This document shows positions 1 to 3,758 of a stretch of DNA of 6,001 nucleotides, piece after piece. Origin of the DNA: Muribaculaceae bacterium (GTDB taxonomy: Bacteria > Bacteroidota > Bacteroidia > Bacteroidales > Muribaculaceae); the NCBI GenBank assembly GCA_902836725.1, contig CADFRV010000159.1, positions 1 through 6,001 of the forward strand, read 5' to 3'. The notes under the pieces were generated by a model. It worked only from the letters and a program-made list of their open reading frames with translations, was not told the origin of the DNA and did not search any database. Position 1 is the stretch's first letter; every line of letters starts with the position of its first letter. A program made the position numbers and the translations under genes.

Positions 1-2
1 TG

Positions 3-68
3 CAACACAAAAGCAAAAAGTTTCCGAAATCTTCAAAAAAGAAGGCTCCCCGAGAAGCGGTCTACTGA
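3..68 (+). CDS. possible 3' end of a plus-strand gene entering from the left (partial)
   Basis: The third forward frame is open from the window edge to a TGA at 66-68 and would encode a 21-residue, very basic tail ending KKKAPREAVY. The only support is its position: a strong plus-strand terminator begins 24 bases after this stop, so some plus-strand transcript should end here. With so little sequence no family can be named. A second forward frame is also open but would run straight through the terminator, which makes it less likely. Confidence 0.25.
   Translation, partial: QHKSKKFPKSSKKKAPREAVY
35..58 (-). terminator. weak candidate terminator downstream of the large recombinase
   Basis: Read on the minus strand, a short stem GCTTC/GGAGC (58-54 with 49-45, one G-U pair) with a TCGG tetraloop is followed by CTTC and then six T (40-35). 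It lies about 55 bases past the recombinase stop and is the only minus-strand terminator-like structure there. The 5-bp stem is short, so efficiency is doubtful. Confidence 0.35.
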
Positions 69-91
69 TAAAGAACATTTCTTCTTCGGTT

Positions 92-131
92 GGAACAGCA
101 TGGTATGAAAGTATCATGCTGTTCCTTTTTT
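92..131 (+). terminator. Rho-independent terminator, plus strand, overlapping the recombinase stop codon
   Basis: A 14-bp stem (92-105 with 112-125, one G-T pair, core GGAACAGCATG) closes a 6-base loop and is followed by six T at 126-131. The orientation is for plus-strand transcription entering from the left. On the minus strand the stem is followed by AACCGAAG, not a T-run, so it would be a poor terminator for the recombinase. The right arm contains the last codons and TGA stop (116-114) of the convergent recombinase gene, so the hairpin belongs at least partly to the mobile element. Confidence 0.75.
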
Positions 132-1748
132 GCTATATTCCGGTGAGAAATCTATTTTACCGATGAATGTATAGTACACGTCAATGCGTTGGACACGATG
201 CCCGCTGGATTTATCCGGCGCATAGACCACCACTTTTTCTACAAGCTCGCGCAGCATAGCGGCCGTCAGCTTCTCCGGCTGTGTGTATTTGCGTACCGCC
301 TTTAAGAAATGCTGCACGTTCATCATTTTGTCGTCCGCGTCTTGTAGTTGAGCAGCCAGCAAAGGAACATTTTCCCGCAAAGTCGCCTGCTCCTGTTCGT
401 AGGCTTCGGATAGCTTCTTGAAACGCTCATCCGTCAGCTTTCCACTGATGTTATCCTCATAGAGCCGTTGGATGATAGTATCCAATTCGTTCATGCGCCG
501 CATATTCTTTTCTAAAAGGCGTCTGGTCTGCATCTGCTCTGCCTCTTGCGCTGCGGTTTGGTTTCGCATGACAAGCTGCGCAAACTCATTCTCGTCCTCC
601 TGAACGTAGGCAATGACGCGCTGGAGGTTTTGAAGCACAAGCTGTTCCAATACCACGGCGCGGATGTAATGCCCGAAGCACCCCTTATGAGACTTTTGGG
701 TAGAGCAATTATAACATTCCTGCTCATAGGTCCACGAGCCGGTCCTGCAATGGTATAGCTTTGCGCCACAGTCGGCGCAGTAGGTGAGGCCTGAGAACAT
801 CCCCATCTCGCCCATCTTGGTCGGCCGACGGCGCTGGGAGCGTATCTTTTGCACGGCGTTCCACAACTCAACATCAATGATGGCTTCGTGTGTGTTCTCA
901 AATGTCACCCATTTTTCCGGAGGGTTCTCCACTTTTTTCTTACTCTTATAGGAAACCCTGCTGAACTTAAAATTACTTGTGCGGCCTAAATAACTATCCT
1001 GCTCCAAAATGCCCGCAACGGTATCAGGAGTCCATCGGCAGGGATCGTCTGGACGATACCATCTTGTTCGTCCGGTGCGCTGAAATTCGAGTGTCCCCGG
1101 CGTAGGTATCACTTGTTCCTTGAGCATACGGGCGATTTTACCGGGGCCGTTTCCCTCGGCACAGAGTTGAAAGATCAACCTGACATTCGGCGCGGTTTCC
1201 TCGTCCACATACAGGTTTCCATCCTCATTACGGAGATAGCCGTAGGGAGTTTGCGTGGAAATGCGCTGACCAGACATTCCCTTGTTGCGGAATACAGCGC
1301 GAATCTTCTTGCTCGTGTCCTTGGCATACCATTCGTTGATGATATTCCGAAAAGGCGTGAAATCGTTATCCTCGCGCTCGCTGTCCACGCCGTCGTTGAC
1401 GGCGATGAAGCGCACGCCCATTTCGGGAAAGCGTATCTCCGTATACATTCCGACCTCAAGATAATTACGGCCAAAGCGTGACATATCCTTGACAACGACC
1501 ATACTTACAAGGCCGTTTTCAATATCGCCCATCATTTCCTGAAAGCCGGGGCGGTTGAAGTTCGTCCCTGAAAAGCCGTCGTCCTTGTATATCTTGAAGT
1601 TCTCAATGCCATGCTCCTTGGCGTATTTAGTCAGTATCTCGACCTGATGGGAAATGCTGTTGCTGTCGCCATCGTTGTCATCATCACGGGAAAGACGGAC
1701 ATATAGGGCAGCCCATTTCTCAATGAGGGATTTCGCATAGCCGGCCAT
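114..1748 (-). CDS. large serine recombinase (TnpX-type integrase/excisionase)
   Basis: Site-specific recombinase of 544 residues, expected to cut and rejoin DNA through a phosphoserine intermediate to excise and integrate the element. An N-terminal resolvase domain (about 12-155) has the YVRLSRDD active site with catalytic Ser20 and Arg18, then DDGFSGTNFNRPGF (Arg66) and KDMSRFGRN (Arg91, Arg94). A recombinase DNA-binding domain follows (about 165-305), then a zinc ribbon with Cys324, 327, 345, 348 and 357, a charged coiled coil (about 385-475) and a DUF4368-like tail. I chose ATG 1748-1746 over the GTG one codon upstream because it lies six bases past the GGAG of a GGGGGAG ribosome site. 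Its A is shared with the TGA of the preceding recombinase gene (TGATG), so the two are probably translationally coupled. It is shorter than Tn4451 TnpX (about 700 residues) but of usual length for Clostridia ICE integrases. The family is secure; the exact target site is unknown. Confidence 0.95.
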   Translation of the reverse strand: MAGYAKSLIEKWAALYVRLSRDDDNDGDSNSISHQVEILTKYAKEHGIENFKIYKDDGFSGTNFNRPGFQEMMGDIENGLVSMVVVKDMSRFGRNYLEVGMYTEIRFPEMGVRFIAVNDGVDSEREDNDFTPFRNIINEWYAKDTSKKIRAVFRNKGMSGQRISTQTPYGYLRNEDGNLYVDEETAPNVRLIFQLCAEGNGPGKIARMLKEQVIPTPGTLEFQRTGRTRWYRPDDPCRWTPDTVAGILEQDSYLGRTSNFKFSRVSYKSKKKVENPPEKWVTFENTHEAIIDVELWNAVQKIRSQRRRPTKMGEMGMFSGLTYCADCGAKLYHCRTGSWTYEQECYNCSTQKSHKGCFGHYIRAVVLEQLVLQNLQRVIAYVQEDENEFAQLVMRNQTAAQEAEQMQTRRLLEKNMRRMNELDTIIQRLYEDNISGKLTDERFKKLSEAYEQEQATLRENVPLLAAQLQDADDKMMNVQHFLKAVRKYTQPEKLTAAMLRELVEKVVVYAPDKSSGHRVQRIDVYYTFIGKIDFSPEYSKKGTA

Positions 1749-2164
1749 CACATTCTCCCCCTCTCTTGATATGCCACTTCTATGGCATTTGCGAGGGATA
1801 TAGCTTGGTGTGCTGCTTCTGTGCCCTTTTCGATGGAATACAATGTCACATTGTTATCCAGCATCATTTTAACAACTCTCCCACAATCCAGCACATTTCC
1901 GCGGATCAGGCGGTCGAGCTTCGCAACAACAAGGTTTGCTACATGACCGCTTGTGACAGCCTGAAGCATACGGCAGTATTCCGGTCGACCGGCTGTCGTG
2001 CCGCTATACCCCCAGTCACAGAAGAAATGAGGGTTGGGAAGCGCGTGTTTCTGCGCATAGTCCAAAAGGGACCGCATTTGCTCATATTGAGCGAAGAGTA
2101 TGTTCTGCTTACCGCTGTCGATGCGGCAATAAAGCGCGGTGATTTTTTCCTGCTGCCTATTCAT
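1748..2164 (-). CDS. small serine-recombinase-domain protein lacking the canonical catalytic serine
   Basis: A 138-residue protein made almost only of the resolvase catalytic domain, with no room for a DNA-binding domain. Relative to gamma-delta resolvase the aligned landmarks are Arg14 (R8), Arg60 in YSGTTAGRPEY (R45), and Asp84, Arg85 and Arg88 in AKLDRLIRG (D67, R68, R71). The nucleophile position (S10) is Asp16: the motif reads YCRIDSGKQ instead of YCRxSxxxQ, with a serine one residue later. It may therefore be a catalytically dead regulatory partner, or Ser17 may be used in a shifted register. The start is ATG 2164-2162 with GGAGG six bases upstream (2175-2171). The stop overlaps the start of the large recombinase by one base, so they should be made together. 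Its promoter is at 2241-2213. The fold is confident; the role as an accessory or directionality factor is inferred only from context. Confidence 0.9.
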   Translation of the reverse strand: MNRQQEKITALYCRIDSGKQNILFAQYEQMRSLLDYAQKHALPNPHFFCDWGYSGTTAGRPEYCRMLQAVTSGHVANLVVAKLDRLIRGNVLDCGRVVKMMLDNNVTLYSIEKGTEAAHQAISLANAIEVAYQERGRM

Positions 2165-2212
2165 TTGAAGCCTCCATTCCGGCAGCTACCGTGTGACCAA
2201 ACTGACACTTAT

Positions 2213-2241
2213 ATTATACGATGGGGAAAAATAAGCGTCAA
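2213..2241 (-). promoter_or_regulatory. sigma-A promoter of the recombinase pair
   Basis: On the minus strand TTGACG (2241-2236), a 17-base spacer and a perfect TATAAT (2218-2213) form a near-consensus housekeeping promoter. It starts 12 bases past the tnpW stop and gives a leader of about 40 bases before the small recombinase gene. The recombinases can therefore be transcribed independently of tnpW and its attenuator. Five bases below the -10 box lies an imperfect dyad GTGT-N10-ACAC (2208-2191) over the expected start site, a possible operator but weak on sequence alone. Confidence 0.8.
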
Positions 2242-2253
2242 ATTTTCGCACGT

Positions 2254-2400
2254 CTACTTCTTCGTTTCTCTGTCAAGTAAACGCTTGATTTTTTCGGTCG
2301 CAGTAGCTCCCTTGGAGGCGTAAATACCATTTACAACATAGGTGGTATTACCGAGCTTGTATGTCGTTTCAACGCGCGGAGCGGTTTCGTTTTTATCCAT
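2254..2400 (-). CDS. tnpW: transposon-encoded protein TnpW
   Basis: A 48-residue basic protein starting MDKNETAPRVETTYKLG and ending KIKRLLDRETKK. I recognise it as TnpW, a small protein carried by Tn4451-type and related conjugative or mobilizable elements of Clostridia. The central YVVNGIYASKGATATEKIKRL stretch (about residues 21-41) is the family hallmark. Its function is unestablished; its size, charge and position upstream of the recombinases suggest a regulatory or accessory DNA-binding role, which is inference. The start is ATG 2400-2398, with a perfect AGGAGG (2413-2408) seven bases upstream. A 12-codon ORF ends in TGA overlapping this ATG (TGATG), so translation may also be coupled to upstream reading. 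Transcription must pass the attenuator at 2487-2427. The length is full for the family and nothing is truncated. Confidence 0.9.
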   Translation of the reverse strand: MDKNETAPRVETTYKLGNTTYVVNGIYASKGATATEKIKRLLDRETKK

Positions 2401-2438
2401 CAAAAAACCTCCTGATTAGGTATTGGATTGCGTCTCAT
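2400..2438 (-). CDS. 12-residue upstream ORF overlapping the tnpW start (candidate)
   Basis: The peptide MRRNPIPNQEVF starts at an ATG inside the loop of the 2427-2451 hairpin and ends in a TGA that shares its A with the tnpW start codon. It has no obvious ribosome site, so it would be reached mainly by ribosomes coming from the upstream leader ORFs. It contains the tnpW AGGAGG within its own codons. It may be only a reading-frame coincidence; the TGATG junction is the one positive sign. Confidence 0.25.
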   Translation of the reverse strand: MRRNPIPNQEVF

Positions 2439-2451
2439 GGTGGGACGCAAT
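2427..2451 (-). promoter_or_regulatory. hairpin (segments 3:4) between attenuator and tnpW
   Basis: The minus-strand arms ATTGCGTC (2451-2444) and GACGCAAT (2434-2427) pair perfectly over 8 bp with a 9-base loop. Its 5' arm is also the 3' arm of the alternative antiterminator, so the two structures exclude each other. The sequence resembles the preceding terminator hairpin: both have the pattern GCGTCC, CATGAG, GACGC. It is not followed by a T-run on the minus strand, so I read it as the competitor segment of an attenuator and not as a terminator. Confidence 0.55.
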
Positions 2452-2471
2452 TTTCGACAAAAACCGCGTCC
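2443..2471 (-). promoter_or_regulatory. alternative antiterminator stem (segments 2:3)
   Basis: On the minus strand GGACGCGGTTTT (2471-2460) can pair with AAAATTGCGTCC (2454-2443): six GC-rich Watson-Crick pairs, two G-U pairs and four U-A pairs around a 5-base TGTCG loop. This stem consumes the 3' arm of the terminator at 2487-2459 and four bases of its U-tract, so forming it would allow transcription into tnpW. It is seen directly as sequence complementarity; folding in vivo is inferred. Confidence 0.6.
2453..2459 (-). promoter_or_regulatory. perfect match to the Spo0A box TGTCGAA
   Basis: The minus strand reads TTTTTGTCGAAAATT, containing the Spo0A consensus box TGTCGAA (TGNCGAA) with A/T-rich flanks. 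It lies in front of tnpW and 0.5 kb downstream of a gene for a lone Spo0A C-terminal domain, which suggests a binding site for that protein. A 7-base match is expected about 0.7 times by chance in a window this size, and the flanking T and A runs are already explained by the antiterminator stem, so this is suggestive only. Confidence 0.35.
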
Positions 2472-2487
2472 TCATGCGGACGCGGTT
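2459..2487 (-). terminator. Rho-independent terminator/attenuator before tnpW (segments 1:2)
   Basis: A perfect 10-bp minus-strand stem AACCGCGTCC (2487-2478) with GGACGCGGTT (2471-2462) closes the 6-base loop GCATGA. Five T (2463-2459) follow, two of them within the stem. The loop carries the TGA stop codon (2474-2472) of the 28-codon leader ORF, so translating ribosomes must enter the stem. It could end the Spo0A-like transcript or act as a conditional attenuator of tnpW; the overlapping antiterminator favours the latter. Confidence 0.75.
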
Positions 2488-2558
2488 CTGAAATATTGTT
2501 TGTAGAGTTCTGACATGGTTTCAGGAACAAACCGGACGGCGGCTGGCACCGCCTGCAT
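2472..2558 (-). CDS. 28-residue leader peptide ending inside the attenuator loop (candidate)
   Basis: A short ORF begins MQAVPAAVRF and ends ELYKQYFRTASA. The ATG at 2558-2556 has GGTGAG (2570-2565), within AGGGGGTGAG, six bases upstream, a usable ribosome site. An in-frame ATG lies at residue 15 but has no ribosome site. The stop TGA sits in the loop of the terminator at 2487-2459 and overlaps (ATGA) the start of a further 19-codon frame, MRTRFLSKIASHHETQSNT (2475-2416). The placement is that of a regulatory leader whose translation decides whether the hairpin forms. A run of rare or identical amino-acid codons is not apparent, so it does not look like an amino-acid-sensing leader. The peptide product itself may have no function. 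Confidence 0.45.
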   Translation of the reverse strand: MQAVPAAVRFVPETMSELYKQYFRTASA

Positions 2559-2951
2559 GGGACTCTCACCCCCTGCGGGTTTCGCAGATCGCCCCCATTG
2601 CCTGCGACGGCTCACGGTCCGTCAGGACCGCTTCACGCTCGGACTGTGGCTGGGCGAATGTATCATTATCCTGACGTGCAGATCATCGCCACAGGCCCGC
2701 CACGGCCTGCTGTGCGCCAAAGGACCGCTCCCCCTTTTCCTCCTTTCTCAGCGGGATCATGGCCTGTCCCTTTCGCACGGCTTTTCCCTTTCGGGCTGCA
2801 CATCAAATGTATCCGGTTGACCTATTCAGTTCTCGGCTGTCGCCAGCTCGCATGAGCGCACTGCTCACAGCGCGCCCATACCAACCGGCGGCAACATCGA
2901 AAGGTCCTATCGGGAAAGGCGGCAGGATGCCGCCTTTCTCCCTCCTATACC
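2559..2951 (-). other. GC-rich, hairpin-dense region without a conventional gene
   Basis: No convincing gene is present in this ~390-base stretch, but it is not featureless. Minus-strand hairpins include CGGTCC-TGAC-GGACCG (2630-2615) and CTGCG-AAACC-CGCAG (2587-2573), followed by GGCGGT-GCCA-GCCGCC (2553-2538) just inside the leader ORF. A 9-base direct repeat TCCCTTTCG (plus strand) occurs at 2767-2775 and 2785-2793. Several short minus-strand frames abut by stop-start overlaps: a 44-codon frame begins at a TGATG near 2810, and its TAA near 2669 overlaps a 14-codon frame starting MIHSPSHS. A 25-codon frame starting MIPLRKEEKG (ATG 2760) has AAGGGA upstream. None has a family I recognise. 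I favour a structured leader RNA or regulatory region; decayed coding sequence is the alternative. Confidence 0.45.
2914..2938 (-). terminator. strong hairpin after the Spo0A-like gene (possible terminator)
   Basis: A perfect 11-bp stem GAAAGGCGGCA/TGCCGCCTTTC with a 3-base loop begins 13 bases past the stop of the Spo0A-like gene. On the minus strand the only T-run (TTT) is inside the stem and is followed by CCCG, so it may protect the mRNA 3' end or terminate weakly. Read-through would feed the attenuator region before tnpW. Confidence 0.45.
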
Positions 2952-3323
2952 TCAGTCGCGGAGATATGCCGCCAGCATATCAATAAACTGCGTATTGGTC
3001 GGCGTCTGCATCAACGGAGCACCTGTGATGAGGTCAAGAAAGCTGTGGTCCGGATACTTCCAGCAGGTTTGAACCAATGTTCGCAAATTGCGTTCCACGC
3101 AGCTACTCGATGTGTCAAACTCCTGCGCAGTTTCCCGATAAAGGCGCTTGGTAATAAGCTGAACATATTCGGGATTATCCCGCACCCGCTCAATCATGTA
3201 CGCCGCCTGGCGAAAGCCGGCCAGCTTGCCGGAAGCACCGAGCATCCGCAGCAGGCGCTCGGCATCCAGGGGCTTCTGCATTGCATCCTTCTCGTGGTCA
3301 GAAACATAATAGAACAACGGCAT
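2952..3323 (-). CDS. free-standing Spo0A C-terminal-domain DNA-binding protein
   Basis: A 123-residue predicted transcription regulator that consists essentially of the Spo0A effector domain, without the phosphoacceptor receiver domain. After a variable N-terminus (1-20) it follows the Spo0A C-terminal pattern: helices at 21-50, then ITKRLYRETAQEFDTSSS (57-74) and the recognition-helix motif CVERNLRTLVQTCW (75-88), comparable to Spo0A SRVERAIRHAIEVAW. It closes with PTNTQFIDMLAAYLR (108-122), comparable to PTNSEFIAMVADKLR. The conserved VER residues of the DNA-contacting helix are kept (Val76, Glu77, Arg78). ATG 3323-3321 has AAAGGAG (3338-3332) eight bases upstream. It probably regulates element genes independently of phosphorelay signalling; possible targets are the TGTCGAA at 2459-2453 and a one-mismatch box at 3561-3567. 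The domain assignment is strong; targets are inference. Confidence 0.92.
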   Translation of the reverse strand: MPLFYYVSDHEKDAMQKPLDAERLLRMLGASGKLAGFRQAAYMIERVRDNPEYVQLITKRLYRETAQEFDTSSSCVERNLRTLVQTCWKYPDHSFLDLITGAPLMQTPTNTQFIDMLAAYLRD

Positions 3324-3343
3324 AGATACCGCTCCTTTCAGAA

Positions 3344-3372
3344 ATAAAATTTAGGAAAAACAGCGGCATCAA
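3344..3372 (-). promoter_or_regulatory. weak candidate promoter for the Spo0A-like gene
   Basis: On the minus strand TTGATG (3372-3367), 17 bases and TTTTAT (3349-3344) resemble a sigma-A promoter with a good -35 and a mediocre -10 element (4 of 6). It would place the start site just ahead of the AAAGGAG ribosome site, giving a very short leader. The gene may instead be read through from the 26-codon ORF upstream. Confidence 0.3.
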
Positions 3373-3419
3373 CAGGGGGGCGCACGCGCTCTGTAATGAG
3401 AGTTCTCACTTTAGTGCTT

Positions 3420-3500
3420 TTACATCAAGTCCCCGGAGCTCATGGATTGACGTGTGCCTTTCTTGTTCTCCGCAAGACAATCATACACGATAAAAGCCAT
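3420..3500 (-). CDS. 26-residue hypothetical peptide upstream of the Spo0A-like gene
   Basis: A small ORF starts MAFIVYDCLAENKKGTRQ and ends MSSGDLM, with ATG at 3500-3498 preceded nine bases upstream by a strong GAGGAGGG ribosome site (3517-3510). The ribosome site is the main reason to believe it. It has a hydrophobic first third (AFIVYDCL) and a polar remainder, no signal peptide or family I recognise, and stops 96 bases before the Spo0A-like start. It could be a short element protein, a leader peptide for the downstream gene, or the truncated head of a longer gene; no continuation is visible in other frames. It may share a transcript with the Spo0A-like gene. Confidence 0.45.
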   Translation of the reverse strand: MAFIVYDCLAENKKGTRQSMSSGDLM

Positions 3501-3620
3501 TTTGTGTTGCCCTCCTCATCTACAATGGACGACCGAAATGAATTGATTTCGCGCGATAACAGTCGAATTTTGCAATTTTTTCAGCGGATTACATTCAGGC
3601 GAAAGTACACCGCGATACAG

Positions 3621-3682
3621 GGGCAAAGAAAACGCAGGCACGGGAAAGCGAAGCGGGAGCGCTACGCCCTTTCGTGCCTGCG
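3621..3682 (-). terminator. second terminator downstream of the beta-helix gene
   Basis: The minus-strand arms CGCAGGCACG (3682-3673) and CGTGCCTGCG (3642-3633) pair over 10 bp, and TTTTCTTT follows at once (3632-3625). The 30-base loop can fold further but is long for a standard terminator. It lies 17 bases past the T-run of the first terminator, so the two form a tandem stop that separates the beta-helix gene from the mobile-element genes. Confidence 0.5.
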
Positions 3683-3698
3683 GCTGGTATGGAGCGGT

Positions 3699-3736
3699 AA
3701 AAAGGGCAAGCGCCCGAGCAGTGCCCGGGCGCTTGC
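3699..3736 (-). terminator. Rho-independent terminator of the beta-helix gene
   Basis: A perfect 11-bp minus-strand stem GCAAGCGCCCG (3736-3726) with CGGGCGCTTGC (3716-3706) closes a 9-base loop; CCC and five T follow (3703-3699). It begins 22 bases past the TAA of the beta-helix gene. This is the clearest terminator for minus-strand transcription in the window. Confidence 0.87.
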
Positions 3737-3758
3737 GGATTTGATTTTTGGCTGCCTT

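Noticed and set aside
1..167. Forward frame 2 open across the left edge
   Set aside because: It would read through the strong plus-strand terminator and into the antisense of the recombinase end.
1749..1751. GTG start for the large recombinase one codon upstream
   Set aside because: It is too close to the GGGGGAG ribosome site, and the ATG overlapping the upstream stop is the better-spaced and more usual start.
546..2323. Plus-strand open frames opposite the two recombinase genes
   Set aside because: They are antisense to clearly conserved proteins, lack ribosome sites and show no family features; they are frame shadows.
2536..2590. FMN or cobalamin riboswitch, or group II intron domain, suggested by GGGGGTGAGAGTCCC and GGCGGT on the minus strand
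   Set aside because: Only fragments look similar. The other conserved blocks of these RNAs are absent, no intron-encoded protein is present, and the downstream genes are unrelated to flavin or cobalamin.
2645..2830. Possible decayed coding repeat: two minus-strand stretches reading DTFDVQPERE and DTFAQPQSERE in different frames
   Set aside because: The resemblance is short, interrupted by stops and frame changes, and no parent family was recognised; not enough to call a pseudogene.
2515..2986. Plus-strand open frames of 75-101 codons in the GC-rich gap
   Set aside because: They overlap one another, have Pro/Arg/Ser-rich low-information products, no ribosome sites, and run against the direction of all other genes; open frames are expected in GC-rich hairpin DNA.
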